From: Streptococcus suis
GTDB lineage: Bacteria > Bacillota > Bacilli > Lactobacillales > Streptococcaceae
NCBI RefSeq assembly: GCF_017601095.1
Contig: NZ_JAGFUX010000002.1
Span: forward strand, 210,788-274,787
Direction: 5' to 3'
DNA length: 64,000 nucleotides
Part shown: one piece after another, positions 25,775 through 36,066 of the stretch
Numbering within the stretch: the stretch's first letter is position 1
Layout: each line of letters begins with the position of its first letter
Made by a program: the position numbers and the translations under genes
Notes under the pieces: generated by a model
The model's database searches: none
What the model was told of the DNA's origin: nothing
The model's input: only the letters and a program-made list of their open reading frames with translations

Positions 25775-27151
25775 TTATCCTTTCTTAGGTAGACGAATGG
25801 TAAAGGTCAAGCCAGTCTTATTTTCAACCACGATTGTGCCACCTAGACGATGCACAATATTGTTTACAATTGAGAGTCCTAGTCCATGTCCATCCACTTG
25901 CTGACGGGCCTGATCCACCCTATAAAATTCTGTAAAGAGTTTGTCTAGCTGGTCCTTAGAAACTCCTTGTCCGTTATCAGCAAAAGTCCAAACCACTTGA
26001 TTGTCCTCACTAGTACCTGTAATGGTCAACAAGAGCGGACTAGTATTGGCATATTTTCGTGCATTATCTACCAGATTATCCAAAATCCGTCTAAACTGGA
26101 CGGGGTCCATTTCTACTGGTAATTCTCCCGCCACTTCTAGACGGAAATCAACCGCTTCATCTGCCAATTCTGCCTTCTTCTCGCTGATATAAGCTTTAAA
26201 AAACTCCCGCAAATCGACTTCTACTGTATCGAATGGCAATTTATCGGTCTCTAGTTGAGAGAAAACGAACAATTTTTCCAACAATTTCTCCATGACCAAT
26301 GATTTCTGATAGATAATGGTCATGTAATTCTGCCGTTTTTCTTCTGTGTTGGCAACTCCGTCTAAAATTCCCTTGGCATAGCCTTTAATCGATGTGAGAG
26401 GTGTCCGTAAATCATGAGAAATATCCGCTACCATCTGGGTCCGATTTTGTTCGTACAGACGATTTTTCTCTTGAGCCTCCAACAAACTTGTCTGCATTTG
26501 GTTGAAACCTTCTGTCAATTCTTCAAATTCTCGATCACCGCTATAATCTAGATTTTCCTGATAATTTCCCTTGCGAATCCGCTCAACCCCCTTGTGGAGT
26601 TCATCCATCGGTTTCATAATGGCCTGCAGAATGCGTCTGGTAACCATCAAATTCAAGGTCAAAATGACTGCAATACCAGAGCCACCCATTACTGCAATTT
26701 GTAACAAGAAGGTCTGGAATTCCCTAGCGTCTTGTTGGTCTTCCGTATCTTCAATTACCGCATAGAGGGAGACTGTTTGCCCCTGCGTTTCCAACTGCCT
26801 AGTGATTACAATTTCCTCATCAATGTAGGTCAAATGAGTAGTCTCGCTAATTGCAACAGCCGTGACTTCCTCTACATCTTCCTGGATATTGGAAAACAAA
26901 ATAAAGCCGTCACTCTCCACATAGAGCTGAGCCCCTCCACTTGCTAGTTTCTCTGCTAGAGCCACATAATCTGTTCCCGAGAATTCTTCAATGCTGGTTT
27001 GACTCATTGCTGTTTTCTGGCTTGTGGACAATAAACTACTCCGATTCAGGTAAATGTTATTGACAACAAAGACACTGATGGCCAACATGGCAAGCAGAGA
27101 AATCCCTAACATCAGCATATTAAGACGAAAAATCCGTTTTTGTAAATTCAT
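25775..27151 (-). CDS. Sensor histidine kinase
   Basis: 458 residues. Two membrane helices (about 10-30 and 150-170) bracket an outer domain of ~120 residues. HAMP (about 172-225) leads to the HisKA box with VADISHDLRTPLTSIKGYA (phospho-His about 245). The ATPase domain has NLVDNARKYA, FADNGQGV and GHGLGLSIVNN. The signal is unknown. It is transcribed from TTTACA (27203-27208), 17 bp, TATAAT (27180-27185) with the regulator gene downstream. Confidence 0.93.
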   Translation of the reverse strand: MNLQKRIFRLNMLMLGISLLAMLAISVFVVNNIYLNRSSLLSTSQKTAMSQTSIEEFSGTDYVALAEKLASGGAQLYVESDGFILFSNIQEDVEEVTAVAISETTHLTYIDEEIVITRQLETQGQTVSLYAVIEDTEDQQDAREFQTFLLQIAVMGGSGIAVILTLNLMVTRRILQAIMKPMDELHKGVERIRKGNYQENLDYSGDREFEELTEGFNQMQTSLLEAQEKNRLYEQNRTQMVADISHDLRTPLTSIKGYAKGILDGVANTEEKRQNYMTIIYQKSLVMEKLLEKLFVFSQLETDKLPFDTVEVDLREFFKAYISEKKAELADEAVDFRLEVAGELPVEMDPVQFRRILDNLVDNARKYANTSPLLLTITGTSEDNQVVWTFADNGQGVSKDQLDKLFTEFYRVDQARQQVDGHGLGLSIVNNIVHRLGGTIVVENKTGLTFTIRLPKKG

Positions 27152-27179
27152 GTGCCACTTTCTTCCTTAATTTTTCAAC

Positions 27180-27208
27180 ATTATAAGCAAAATCCACCTA
27201 TTTGTAAA
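27180..27208 (-). promoter_or_regulatory. Promoter of the two-component operon
   Basis: TTTACA (27203-27208), 17 bp, TATAAT (27180-27185) on the - strand, about 30 bp before the kinase start codon. Confidence 0.7.
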
Positions 27209-27226
27209 GTTTTCTTACTTCAAAAA

Positions 27227-27256
27227 AGCTAGGACAGGCAATTGCCTGTCCTAGCT
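27227..27256 (-). terminator. Terminator of the LysM protein gene
   Basis: A perfect 30-bp palindrome (arms AGCTAGGACAGGCAA and its complement) followed by six T's on the - strand. Confidence 0.93.
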
Positions 27257-27295
27257 ATCTCATCCTAGAATATCTCATACACACTTCTGGTTAGC

Positions 27296-27841
27296 TTAAT
27301 ACCAACCATTTGCCAACCAAAATTGATAGGCAGCTGACCAAGAACCGTAGCGGTTTGCTACATAGGCATCTGCCACACGTTCTTGGTTTTCAGGTGAATA
27401 GTCACCATTCAAATAGGTATTGGTCAACTGATAGCGACCATAATAAATTCCGTTCTGTGCAGTGTAGCTGCCGCCAGATTCCTTTTGGGCAATCCATTCT
27501 TTGGCAGCTGCATCTTCTGCACTTAGGTTAGAAGAGTAGCTGGTAGTCGTTGCCACAGTCGCTTCGCTACTTGTTTCAGTAGTAGCTGTCTGTGTAGTTG
27601 CTTCCGATTCACCGATTTCTAACACTTGACCAACGGATATCAGATTTTTATCCGCGATTTTATTTTCCTCTACCAAGGCTTCAACACTGGTTTTGTACTG
27701 AAGAGCAATTTTAGAAAGCGTATCGCCTGCTTGAACTGTATAGGTTTCTGCACTAACAAGACCTGCTGTTGCTAAAGATAGAGTTGCAACCGCTCCTGTT
27801 AGAATGGGTTTTAGGTTTGATTTTAGTGAAAAATTCATCAT
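27296..27841 (-). CDS. Secreted LysM protein with lysozyme-like C-terminal domain
   Basis: 181 residues from the ATG at 27841 (AAAGGAAA upstream; an adjacent ATG at 27838 is possible). A signal peptide (about 1-30, ending VSAETY) precedes one LysM domain (YTVQAGDTLSKIALQYKTS to GQVLEIG, about 32-75). A Thr/Ser linker leads to a C-terminal domain starting AKEWIAQKESGGSYTAQNG, with GRYQL and VADAYVANRYGSWSAAYQFW. This resembles the transglycosylase-like/Apf family that binds and possibly cleaves peptidoglycan. It is a single-gene unit. A palindrome TGTAACAAATGTTACA lies upstream at 27908-27923. Confidence 0.87.
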   Translation of the reverse strand: MMNFSLKSNLKPILTGAVATLSLATAGLVSAETYTVQAGDTLSKIALQYKTSVEALVEENKIADKNLISVGQVLEIGESEATTQTATTETSSEATVATTTSYSSNLSAEDAAAKEWIAQKESGGSYTAQNGIYYGRYQLTNTYLNGDYSPENQERVADAYVANRYGSWSAAYQFWLANGWY

Positions 27842-27907
27842 AAAAAGTTTCCTTTCTTTCAACTGCTCCTATCATACGCCTCCTTTATTACCTTTGGATG
27901 TAGAATT

Positions 27908-27923
27908 TGTAACAAATGTTACA
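27908..27923. promoter_or_regulatory. Inverted repeat upstream of the LysM gene
   Basis: TGTAAC and GTTACA arms with a 4-nt centre, about 65 bp before the start codon. It could be an operator. It resembles half-sites of WalR/VicR but in inverted orientation and with the wrong spacing. Confidence 0.4.
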
Positions 27924-27942
27924 GTTGAATTGGAATTGGACT

Positions 27943-27971
27943 AAAAAAACGCTTTACAAAGCGCTTTTTAA
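27943..27971 (-). terminator. Terminator of the ecf operon
   Basis: CGCTTT/AAAGCG stem with flanking A- and T-runs, overlapping the ecfT stop codon. Confidence 0.8.
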
Positions 27972-28762
27972 CTTTTTAAAATGAATAAGACCGCACTGAT
28001 TCCAAGCATAACTAGAATAGCGAGACTATCTAAGTAAGTCCATTTGAGAACACGATACTTGGTTCTTCCCTCTCCTCCTTGGTAGCCACGAGCTTCCATT
28101 GCCGTTGCTAAGGCGTATGCACGTTTAAAACTAGATGCAAATAGTGGAATCAAAATCGGAATCACAGATTTGACCTTTTGAATCAAATTACCTTCTCCAA
28201 AATCAACACCACGCGCCCGCTGTGCATTCATAATGCGTGTCGTATCATCCATCAAGGTCGGTACAAAACGCAAACTCATGGACAGCATCAAGCCAATTTC
28301 ATGGACAGGAACCTTGAATCGTGCCAAAGGTGCCAAGCCGGTCTCAATGCCATCTGCCAAACTCAAGGGCGTGGTTGTCAAGGTCAGGAGGGTTGAAAAA
28401 ATGATAATTAATACGAACCGTGCAAAAATGATGGCTGCCTGAGTCACTCCATGTTCGGTCAATTGGAAAATCCAAAATTGCCAGTAAATCCTACCGCCAC
28501 CTGTAAAGAATAATTGAAAGAAAGTGGTAAAGAGAATAATCCCAATCATGGGCCTCACACCATTCAAGAAAAAGGAAAACTTAATGGAAGACAAACCAAT
28601 CAGACCGAAGACAAATCCGATTAAAACCAGATTGGTGACCAAATTATTGGCCCAAAAAATCACCAACAAAAAGAGAAACATAGCCAAGAGTTTACTACGC
28701 GGATCTAGTCGATGTAGGAGAGAATCGCCTGGAATATAGCGACCCAAAATAAGTTTATCCAC
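27968..28762 (-). CDS. ecfT: ECF transporter transmembrane subunit
   Basis: 264 residues with about five membrane segments. The N-terminal [11 protein letters not shown] and the C-terminal cytoplasmic coupling helices ([11 protein letters not shown] and [10 protein letters not shown], both carrying the A-R-G signature) are diagnostic. EcfT couples the two ATPases to interchangeable substrate-binding S components for vitamins and metals. It overlaps ecfA2 by 8 bp. No S-component gene is present here, as expected for a shared (group II) module. Confidence 0.95.
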   Translation of the reverse strand: MDKLILGRYIPGDSLLHRLDPRSKLLAMFLFLLVIFWANNLVTNLVLIGFVFGLIGLSSIKFSFFLNGVRPMIGIILFTTFFQLFFTGGGRIYWQFWIFQLTEHGVTQAAIIFARFVLIIIFSTLLTLTTTPLSLADGIETGLAPLARFKVPVHEIGLMLSMSLRFVPTLMDDTTRIMNAQRARGVDFGEGNLIQKVKSVIPILIPLFASSFKRAYALATAMEARGYQGGEGRTKYRVLKWTYLDSLAILVMLGISAVLFILKS

Positions 28763-29597
28763 CTGACACCACCTCCCTAAATTCGTCTATTGTAATCGGC
28801 AATTGTTCAAAAACAAACCCCCGACCTTCTAAATTAGCCGCAAATTTTGTAATTTTTGGAACACCTAATTTGATAGACTCCAAGAACTCAACCTGCTGAA
28901 AAACCTCTTTGGGCTGACCAGATAACACCAATTTTCCCTTGTCCATCACATAGACATAATCAGCGAAATCAGCGACATCATCCATCACATGCGTCACCAA
29001 AATAATGGTCATCCCTTCTTGATGCAATTGTTTAAAAATCGCCATCAACTCGCGTCTTCCCAAGGGATCTAGACCAGCTGTTGGTTCATCCAAGACCAGA
29101 TAGTCCGGTTCCATAGCCAAAATTCCTGCAATCGCGACCCTGCGCATCTGCCCGCCTGACAATTCAAAGGGACTTCTCTCAAACAGTTCTTTCCCAATAC
29201 CAACCAAAGCCAGTTTTTCTGCTGCAATAGCCTGAGCTTCTTCTTCTGAAATACCAAAATTCTGTGGTCCAAATGCTACATCCTTCAAAACTGTTTCATC
29301 AAAGACTTGACTTTCTGGAAATTGAAAAACCAAACCAACCTTTTTCCGAATATGCTTAATATCCTTGGTTTTTGATCCAGCAAGGATTTCCACACCATCT
29401 ACCAATACACTACCACTTGTTGGCACATGCAAGCCATTTAATAGCTGTAGAATTGTGGATTTTCCTGATCCTGTGTGCCCAATCAAGGCAGTATAGGAAC
29501 CCTCTTTGATTTCCAAATCCACACCAAATAGGGCACGACCTTCAAAAGGCGTCCCTGCCTGGTAGATATAGCTTACATCTTGGAGATTAATTCCCAT
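28755..29597 (-). CDS. ecfA2: ECF transporter ATPase A2
   Basis: 280 residues. Walker A is GHTGSGKST, the Q-loop is [15 protein letters not shown], the signature is [13 protein letters not shown] and Walker B is [12 protein letters not shown]. It overlaps ecfA1 by 25 bp and ecfT by 8 bp. It powers uptake with EcfA1 and EcfT. Confidence 0.95.
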   Translation of the reverse strand: MGINLQDVSYIYQAGTPFEGRALFGVDLEIKEGSYTALIGHTGSGKSTILQLLNGLHVPTSGSVLVDGVEILAGSKTKDIKHIRKKVGLVFQFPESQVFDETVLKDVAFGPQNFGISEEEAQAIAAEKLALVGIGKELFERSPFELSGGQMRRVAIAGILAMEPDYLVLDEPTAGLDPLGRRELMAIFKQLHQEGMTIILVTHVMDDVADFADYVYVMDKGKLVLSGQPKEVFQQVEFLESIKLGVPKITKFAANLEGRGFVFEQLPITIDEFREVVSGG

Positions 29598-30409
29598 ACT
29601 TCTTCTTCCAATTCTTCTTCCGTAAAATAGCCTGATGGTAGGGCAAGGCCTGCCTGCCGCATTTTTTCTGCTAACTGGACTGAGAAAGGTGCTTCCAAAC
29701 CAAGTTGATTCAAATCAGACCGTAAAAATAGTTGACCAGGGCTACTGATGGACTCAATTTGCCCTTTCTTCATTACAATAACGCGGTCACTCAAGGCAAC
29801 TTCATCTAGATCATGCGTGATGGACAGTACCGTAATCTTGTACTTTTCTTTTATTCTTTGAACAACCTTTATCAGCTCTAGGCGACCTTCAGGATCCAGC
29901 ATGCTGGTTGCTTCATCCAAAATCATAATAGCTGGACGCAGGGCAACAACTCCAGCAAGGGCGACCCGTTGTTTTTGACCACCGGATAGTCTGGCAGGTT
30001 CCTTGGTTTTAAATTCAGACATCCCAACCAACTCTAAGGCTTCTTGAACTCTTTCGCGCATTTCTTCGAGGGGAACACCTTGGTTTTCCAAACCAAAAGC
30101 AACATCATCCTCAACAGTTGCCCCTACAAATTGGTTGTCAGGATTTTGAAAGACCATTCCAATCTGCCGACGCTTTTCCCAAACATTGTCTGGGGTCAAT
30201 AGATCGCCTGAAATATAGATTTCACCCTGATTGGCTTCCAAAAGCCCATCAATCAAGCGTACCGTCGTTGATTTCCCTGATCCGTTGTGACCAATAATCG
30301 ACAACCATTCTCCTTGTTTCACGTGAAACGAGACCTTATCCAATGTCCAAAATGGGGCATCTTCTTCATATTTGTAGGATAAATCTTTTACTTGAATTAT
30401 TTCTGTCAT
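29573..30409 (-). CDS. ecfA1: ECF transporter ATPase A1
   Basis: 278 residues. Walker A is [11 protein letters not shown], the Q-loop is [15 protein letters not shown], the signature is [13 protein letters not shown] and Walker B is [12 protein letters not shown]. It overlaps the pgsA stop by one base and ecfA2 by 25 bp. A parS-like palindrome is embedded near its 5' end (30315-30330). Confidence 0.95.
   Translation of the reverse strand: MTEIIQVKDLSYKYEEDAPFWTLDKVSFHVKQGEWLSIIGHNGSGKSTTVRLIDGLLEANQGEIYISGDLLTPDNVWEKRRQIGMVFQNPDNQFVGATVEDDVAFGLENQGVPLEEMRERVQEALELVGMSEFKTKEPARLSGGQKQRVALAGVVALRPAIMILDEATSMLDPEGRLELIKVVQRIKEKYKITVLSITHDLDEVALSDRVIVMKKGQIESISSPGQLFLRSDLNQLGLEAPFSVQLAEKMRQAGLALPSGYFTEEELEEEVWELISKM
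30315..30330. promoter_or_regulatory. Candidate parS site inside ecfA1
   Basis: The sequence matches the 16-bp parS consensus TGTTTCACGTGAAACA at 15 positions, including the whole central GTTTCACGTGAAAC palindrome. It is a likely ParB loading site about 18 kb from oriC. Confidence 0.75.
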
Positions 30410-30948
30410 TACTTAAACGTGTCCTTAAATAAGAAAGACGCTCCTTTGAAATAGTCATAACCCGAATACAAGGTAAAGAATAGAGCTACATACAGAGTGA
30501 TTTGCCCCAATAACTGCCACTGCAAGAGGAGGAAAATGATAGCAAACATTTGCGAAAATGTCTTAATTTTACCAGGCATAGCTGCTGCCAAAACCGTCCC
30601 ACCATTTTCCACTAATAGCAGACGCAGGCCTGTCACTGCCAACTCACGGCAGATGATAATCGCAACCACCCAGGCTGGAGCTAGGGACAGCTCCACCAGC
30701 ATGATAAAGGCAGTCATCACTAAAATCTTATCAGCCATCGGATCAGCAAACTTACCGAAATTCGTTACAACCTTCCATTTCCGTGCCAGGTAGCCATCTA
30801 GATAATCTGTCGCACTAGCCAAAGCAAAGAGAAGGGCAGCAAAGGCCATCCCCGCTCCTGACTGCCATAGGGTAAGACTAATAATAAAAATTGGGATAAT
30901 TGCAATGCGACCTAAGGTAAGGGCATTGGGAATATTTTCTTTTTTCAT
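30409..30948 (-). CDS. pgsA: CDP-diacylglycerol-glycerol-3-phosphate 3-phosphatidyltransferase
   Basis: 179 residues with about four membrane segments. The CDP-alcohol phosphotransferase motif is SATDYLDGYLARKW followed by GKFADPMADK, supplying the metal-binding aspartates. It makes phosphatidylglycerol phosphate, the committed step to phosphatidylglycerol. It sits 10 bp after the RodZ-like gene and runs into ecfA1, the usual streptococcal order. Confidence 0.95.
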   Translation of the reverse strand: MKKENIPNALTLGRIAIIPIFIISLTLWQSGAGMAFAALLFALASATDYLDGYLARKWKVVTNFGKFADPMADKILVMTAFIMLVELSLAPAWVVAIIICRELAVTGLRLLLVENGGTVLAAAMPGKIKTFSQMFAIIFLLLQWQLLGQITLYVALFFTLYSGYDYFKGASFLFKDTFK

Positions 30949-30958
30949 ATAAATTCCT

Positions 30959-31810
30959 TTATTCTAGGGTCAAAACCAGACTAGCAGCTGTGTCATTCAA
31001 TGAGGATGTATCAACCTTCTGACCAGCAATTGTCACTTCAACACCGTCCACAACGCCTAAAACAAGTTCTGCTGCTGTGCTTCCTTGGTAAATTGTTGCT
31101 TCTACCTTAGGATTCTCTGGACTCAACGTCACCCCACCAGCGATATCTGAATTGGAAAGACTAACCCAGCTAGTTGCATCTGTAACGAATAGTGTGACTG
31201 TTACCGCTGTTTCTTGATGAGGTATTGTCACATAGAGGACTTGGCCACCTCCAGAACTGGTCAAACTTGTCGTTGAACTAGTTGTAGTCGAACTAGATGT
31301 CGCACTAGTTGAACTGGAACTGTTCGAAGGAGTGCTTGATGCTGTTGAGGAGCTTGAAGTTGACACCACATATGAAGAGGAAGTCTGTTGATTCACCAAC
31401 AATTGCATCTGATAACGCTGATAGACGACATAGGTCACAAAAATTAAAATCATCAAAGCAGACAAAAGCAGATAAACCAGCGGTAAAAAAGACTTGCCAT
31501 TTCGCTTGGTTTTCTGACGTCTCCGCCATTTGTGCTCAATATCCACTTCTTCACCAGCCTCAAAATACTGGACAAGACTTTGGTGTTCAAAAGCATCTAC
31601 CAAGACATCTGCATCCAAGTCCAAAACATCTGCATAAGAGCGCAAGACAGAAATCGTCGTCTCTTCATCCGGCAGATAATCAAAATCATTGTATTCTAAA
31701 GCCTGTAAATAATTGGGGTGAATTTCTGTCATTCGTTGCACTTCCGCCAAAGACCAGTCATGACTTTCCCGTGCAGAACGCAATACTTCACCGATACTTT
31801 TTTGCCTCAT
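30959..31810 (-). CDS. RodZ-like helix-turn-helix membrane protein
   Basis: 283 residues from the ATG at 31810 (GCGAGG upstream). A cytoplasmic N-terminal helix-turn-helix (about 1-75, with IGEVLRSARESHDWSLAEV and HPNYLQALEYNDFDYLPDE) is the RodZ type that, in rods, binds MreB. One membrane helix (about 108-130) is followed by a long Ser/Thr linker and an outer beta domain (about 195-283). Streptococci lack MreB, so the role is probably in peripheral wall synthesis through other partners. It precedes pgsA, as in other streptococci. Confidence 0.85.
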   Translation of the reverse strand: MRQKSIGEVLRSARESHDWSLAEVQRMTEIHPNYLQALEYNDFDYLPDEETTISVLRSYADVLDLDADVLVDAFEHQSLVQYFEAGEEVDIEHKWRRRQKTKRNGKSFLPLVYLLLSALMILIFVTYVVYQRYQMQLLVNQQTSSSYVVSTSSSSTASSTPSNSSSSTSATSSSTTTSSTTSLTSSGGGQVLYVTIPHQETAVTVTLFVTDATSWVSLSNSDIAGGVTLSPENPKVEATIYQGSTAAELVLGVVDGVEVTIAGQKVDTSSLNDTAASLVLTLE

Positions 31811-31883
31811 AGTAACCTCGCACATTCTCTAGTTTCAATACAATATTGTAACAAAAATCACCAAAAAATTCGATGATTGGTAC

Positions 31884-33161
31884 CTAACTTTTTGGAAAAA
31901 TCGTGAAATCTGCAAGGCTAGCCTCTTTAAGAAAGTTCCTACCAATTTTCCTGACCATATCCAAATCAATTTCAGCTAAAATCCTAGGAAAATCAATAGA
32001 ATCTACTGAAAAAGGGAACTGTTCAGACAGATAGGTCCCGAGAAATTCAACCGAGTTTACCGACTGTAAAAATTGTCCCAACCATTCTCTCTTGATCAAT
32101 TCGAGATGCTCTTGGCTGAAATCCTTACTTTTTTCAAACGAAAACAAGGTTTTACGAATCGCAGAAGCCATAGAAATCGGCTCCGCCGTATCCCCACTAA
32201 TCACCAAATAGTGATAAGAAGGATGGACATCAACATAAAATTGAAAAGAAGAATCGATTTTTCCCTCTCGGTACCAATCTTGATAGCACTCTGACGTCCA
32301 ACCAATAAGAAGAGCCAAAAAGAGACGCAGACCCAGTCGATAGGTCGGTAACTCTTGAATAGATTGTGGCGCCAAACTTCGCATACCAAAAGCCAACTTC
32401 GGTGTCGCCACATCCAACTCTACATGACTATGCGCGACTGGGCCTTTTGTTTCAAAATGATGAAGTTGACAACCATTGGCAAGGGAAGTCTGTTTAGGCA
32501 TCTCATAGGTTCTTAAAAATGCTTCAATATCTTTGACATCCATATCTCCTATACAAACCAAATTCATCTTGTTAGGCTGGTAAAAATAACTGTAAACTTC
32601 TTGTAAAGTTTGTACATCGATTTTTTGAATGGAGTCAACGGTTCCCGCAATATCAACTGCTAAGGGACTCTCTGGAAACAGGCTTCCTACGATACCGAGA
32701 TGTAGTCGATGATCAGGATCATCCAGATACATCTCAATTTCCTGCTCGATGACTGCCAGTTCCCTTTCAACTGTCTCTTGTGTAAAACCTGGTGTCAGAA
32801 CCAGTTGCAATAAAAGTGCAAGAGATTCCTTGGTCTCACCCGTAGTAGAATAAAAATAACTGGTCTGTGTTTGACTGGTAAAAGCGTTTACCTGGCTACT
32901 AAGAAGGGCAAATTCCTTCACCATGTCTCTCTTATCTGGCATATCAAACAGACTATGCTCTAAAAAATGTGCCATCCCTGCAGGAATAACTTTTCCATTT
33001 TCCTTGACAAGTGTGTCAACCGAACCAAACTGACAGGTTAGAATCCCGTAAGATTCCTGTATTCCCTTTTTAGGTAATAACCATACTGTCAACCCATTGT
33101 CAAGTTCAAAACTACTTATTTTCTCCTGTGTAAAGGATAGAGAGATTTGTTTTGTTTTCAT
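31884..33161 (-). CDS. M16 peptidase, active-type subunit (YmfH-like)
   Basis: 425 residues of the pitrilysin/M16 fold. The inverted zinc motif is MAHFLEHSLFD (HxxEH, about 65), with the distal Glu in ELAVIEQEIEMYLDDP. It pairs with the upstream homologue (33158-34411), which lacks the motif, as in heterodimeric M16 proteases. The substrate is unknown. The start overlaps the partner gene's stop by 4 bp. Confidence 0.9.
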   Translation of the reverse strand: MKTKQISLSFTQEKISSFELDNGLTVWLLPKKGIQESYGILTCQFGSVDTLVKENGKVIPAGMAHFLEHSLFDMPDKRDMVKEFALLSSQVNAFTSQTQTSYFYSTTGETKESLALLLQLVLTPGFTQETVERELAVIEQEIEMYLDDPDHRLHLGIVGSLFPESPLAVDIAGTVDSIQKIDVQTLQEVYSYFYQPNKMNLVCIGDMDVKDIEAFLRTYEMPKQTSLANGCQLHHFETKGPVAHSHVELDVATPKLAFGMRSLAPQSIQELPTYRLGLRLFLALLIGWTSECYQDWYREGKIDSSFQFYVDVHPSYHYLVISGDTAEPISMASAIRKTLFSFEKSKDFSQEHLELIKREWLGQFLQSVNSVEFLGTYLSEQFPFSVDSIDFPRILAEIDLDMVRKIGRNFLKEASLADFTIFPKS

Positions 33162-34411
33162 GAATCTACCCCTTCTAAAAAATAAATGGCTTGTAAACGA
33201 ATTGGTTGCACCAAGTTGACAACATCCTCAATCGTCACAGCCTCTATAGAAGCAATCCAGTCCTTCAAATCAATCGATTTCAGCTGAAAGAGTTCCTTTC
33301 GATACAAGAGTTCCATCTCATGATCTTGACTATCGCGACCAAGTTTGGCTGCAGCAATCAATAATTTTTTCGTCATACTAAGCTCTTCTTCCCCAATCTT
33401 CCCCTTTTTAATGGCTAGTAAAGATTGGTGGACTGCCTTCATCACGGGTAAACGATTGGAGCGATCGATTCCTGCTGTAACTTTCAATAAACCTGTAAAG
33501 ATAGATAGAGAACTGTCAATGCTATAAGCCAGCCCTTTTGTTTCACGAATATCCATAAATAGCTTGCTGTGAGCCATACCACCAAACAAACCATTGAAAA
33601 CAAGTAAGGCAGGATATTGGTCATCTCTGTAAATGACCTGTAAAGGATATGCCAATTCCAAGATTGATTGGTTAACCTCCTTACGTACCACCCGCTCCTT
33701 AATAATGACAGATTTCTCTTGTTTATAAGTCGGAACAAGTTTTGGATTTCGGTAGCCGAAATCCATTGCTTCCACGAAATCAATCATACGTTGACGATCA
33801 AACCGACCTGTAAAAAAGAAGTCAATCCGATCTGATTTTAGCATATTTCGATAGGTCTGGTAAGTCGAGTGGGCACTAGTCTCTGCAACCAAGTCAGGAG
33901 TTGCGTAAGACGGCAATTTTATTTCTTCCTCTTGATAAAAAAGATCGCTAATCCCTCGATCAGCCAGATAAAAACTATCCTCCTCTTCTGACAGTAAAAA
34001 GGATAAGAGGTTCTTTTTTTCAATTTCAAAGAGTTGAGAATCAAATTCCTTTCTCTTCTTCAAGGGTCTAAAAAGACTGGCACGAAGTAGCTCCAGTAGT
34101 TCCTCTGTGACATCACATTTGTCTGGTAAAAAGTCTGACTGAACATAGGTCAAATTGAAATCAACGAGGTGGTTATTTCCCATCTTAGAGACCTGAGTTT
34201 GGAGCTGACTTCCGTATAATTTCGCCAACCGTCTTCTCAGTTGCAAAGGATTTGGAAAATCTTGGTTTGCCTGCTCCAACATATTAGCTACTAAAACCCT
34301 ATCTGCAATACTAGAAGACTGTAAAGGTGCTGTAAAGCGAACCTTGATTGTATTGGTTGTAAACTGTTTACTTTCGATAAAATGAAGAAAAACACCTTCT
34401 TGAATTTTCAT
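33158..34411 (-). CDS. M16 peptidase-like, non-catalytic partner (YmfF-like)
   Basis: 417 residues with the M16 fold, including the late segments SILELAYPLQVIYRDD and FNGLFGGMAHSKLFMDIRE. The zinc motif position reads NMLEQANQDF instead of HxxEH, so it should not be catalytic. It is the first gene of the operon that continues through the active-type M16 gene, the RodZ-like gene, pgsA and the ecf genes. Confidence 0.88.
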   Translation of the reverse strand: MKIQEGVFLHFIESKQFTTNTIKVRFTAPLQSSSIADRVLVANMLEQANQDFPNPLQLRRRLAKLYGSQLQTQVSKMGNNHLVDFNLTYVQSDFLPDKCDVTEELLELLRASLFRPLKKRKEFDSQLFEIEKKNLLSFLLSEEEDSFYLADRGISDLFYQEEEIKLPSYATPDLVAETSAHSTYQTYRNMLKSDRIDFFFTGRFDRQRMIDFVEAMDFGYRNPKLVPTYKQEKSVIIKERVVRKEVNQSILELAYPLQVIYRDDQYPALLVFNGLFGGMAHSKLFMDIRETKGLAYSIDSSLSIFTGLLKVTAGIDRSNRLPVMKAVHQSLLAIKKGKIGEEELSMTKKLLIAAAKLGRDSQDHEMELLYRKELFQLKSIDLKDWIASIEAVTIEDVVNLVQPIRLQAIYFLEGVDS

Positions 34412-34488
34412 CTTTACTCTCTTTCTTTTGCTTGCCCTCCATTATACCATTTTGTGGTATAATATTCTGAAACGAGGTAAGAGAATAT

Positions 34489-34899
34489 ATGGAATACAAA
34501 CTTTTTGATGACTACATCACCCTACAATCTTTATTAAAAACAACAGGCTTGTTGCACTCTGGAGGAGCTATCAAATCCTTCTTAGCTGAAAACAAAGTCT
34601 TGGTCAATGGCCAGGAAGAAAATCGACGTGGTAAAAAGTTAAGAGTCGGAAATCATGTAGAACTACCAGAACAAGCTAAAACAATCACCATAGTGTCTCC
34701 AAGTCCAGAAGAAATCCAAGAACATGAGAATGATCTTGCTGAGAAAACGCGCGTAGCAGCGATTGTGAAGGAAATGAACAAGCAAAACAAATTGCAAAAA
34801 CAAGCAAAGACTGGAAAAAGACAAGTAAGGGCTCCGAAGCAAACAAAAAATACCTCAAAACAAACTGACAGAAGACCTGTCCGCTTCCCAGGTACCTAA
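34489..34899 (+). CDS. yaaA: S4-domain protein YaaA
   Basis: 136 residues. An N-terminal S4-like RNA-binding domain (about 1-65, with [21 protein letters not shown] and [15 protein letters not shown]) precedes a basic, Lys/Gln-rich tail (about 85-136) that is longer than in Bacillus. The gene sits directly before recF, with one base between stop and start, matching the conserved yaaA-recF pair. The role is not established. Confidence 0.85.
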   Translation: MEYKLFDDYITLQSLLKTTGLLHSGGAIKSFLAENKVLVNGQEENRRGKKLRVGNHVELPEQAKTITIVSPSPEEIQEHENDLAEKTRVAAIVKEMNKQNKLQKQAKTGKRQVRAPKQTKNTSKQTDRRPVRFPGT

Positions 34900-34900
34900 T

Positions 34901-35995
34901 ATGTGGCTAAAATCCCTACAATTGCAACATTTTCGCAACTATGAGCAACTGACCATTGATTTCCATCAGGGGCTAAATGTCTTTTTGGGGCAAAATGCCC
35001 AAGGTAAGACCAATATCCTAGAAGCAATCTACTTCCTAGCACTCACACGCAGTCACCGGACAAGAACAGACAAGGATCTTCTCCAATTCAATCAGTCCAC
35101 CCTTAGTTTACAAGGAGCCTTGGAACGCACTAGCGGAACCATCCCTCTAGACATTCATTTGACAGAGAAGGGCCGCATCACTAAAGTCAATCATCTCAAA
35201 CAATCCAAACTTTCCGATTACATCGGTAATATGAACGTTGTCTTGTTTGCACCAGAAGATTTACAGCTGATTAAAGGAGCGCCAGCCCTTCGAAGAAAAT
35301 TTATGGATGTAGAACTGGGCCAAATCAAACCTATCTATCTATCTGACTTGACCAACTACAACCATACGCTCAAACAGCGCAATGCCTACCTAAAATCCAC
35401 TGACAAAGTAGACGAAACCTTTCTATCTGTACTTGACCAGCAGCTAGCTGAATTTGGCAGTCGTGTCATCCGACACAGACTTGATTTCCTCAAAAAACTA
35501 GAGGAATTTGGAAACAGGAAAGTTCAGGAAATATCTGGCAGTCGGGAGGAATTGACAATCGAATACCAAGCCTCAATCGGATTGACAGAAGGTGTCAATT
35601 TAATTGACACCTTCTTGACAGAACTAAATAAATCTCGTAAACGTGATTTATTTAAGAAAAATACAGGAGTTGGACCACATCGGGATGATGTAGCTTTCTT
35701 TATAAATGGAATGAATGCCCATTATGGTAGCCAAGGTCAGCACCGCAGTCTCGTTCTGTCGCTCAAACTGGCTGAGATCGAACTGATGAAGGAAGTCACA
35801 CGAGAATACCCCATTCTACTCTTAGATGATGTGATGAGCGAGTTAGACAATAATCGCCAAATCAAACTACTCGAAACCATTACAGATACCATTCAAACAT
35901 TTATTACGACGACATCCTTGGATCATTTACATCAGCTACCTGATCGTTTAAAAATCTTCCATATTGAGTCAGGTAAGGTTACTGAGTCTGAATAA
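34901..35995 (+). CDS. recF: DNA replication/repair protein RecF
   Basis: 364 residues. Walker A is [20 protein letters not shown] (about 31-50). The RecF signature [17 protein letters not shown] near the C-terminus is the Walker B/D-loop. It is an SMC-like ATPase that helps load RecA at gaps. It is separated here from dnaN, as is usual in streptococci. It ends in a long terminator shared with guaB. Confidence 0.96.
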   Translation: MWLKSLQLQHFRNYEQLTIDFHQGLNVFLGQNAQGKTNILEAIYFLALTRSHRTRTDKDLLQFNQSTLSLQGALERTSGTIPLDIHLTEKGRITKVNHLKQSKLSDYIGNMNVVLFAPEDLQLIKGAPALRRKFMDVELGQIKPIYLSDLTNYNHTLKQRNAYLKSTDKVDETFLSVLDQQLAEFGSRVIRHRLDFLKKLEEFGNRKVQEISGSREELTIEYQASIGLTEGVNLIDTFLTELNKSRKRDLFKKNTGVGPHRDDVAFFINGMNAHYGSQGQHRSLVLSLKLAEIELMKEVTREYPILLLDDVMSELDNNRQIKLLETITDTIQTFITTTSLDHLHQLPDRLKIFHIESGKVTESE

Positions 35996-36028
35996 CAGCT
36001 ATTTACATATCTGTCAATTTTGTTTACA

Positions 36029-36066
36029 AAACAATAAAGGCCCTGTCAAGCAGGGCCTTTATTGTT

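Noticed and set aside
28755..30409. ECF ATPases considered as part of a cobalt- or biotin-specific importer
   Set aside because: No dedicated S component or substrate-specific gene is adjacent; this is the shared group II module.
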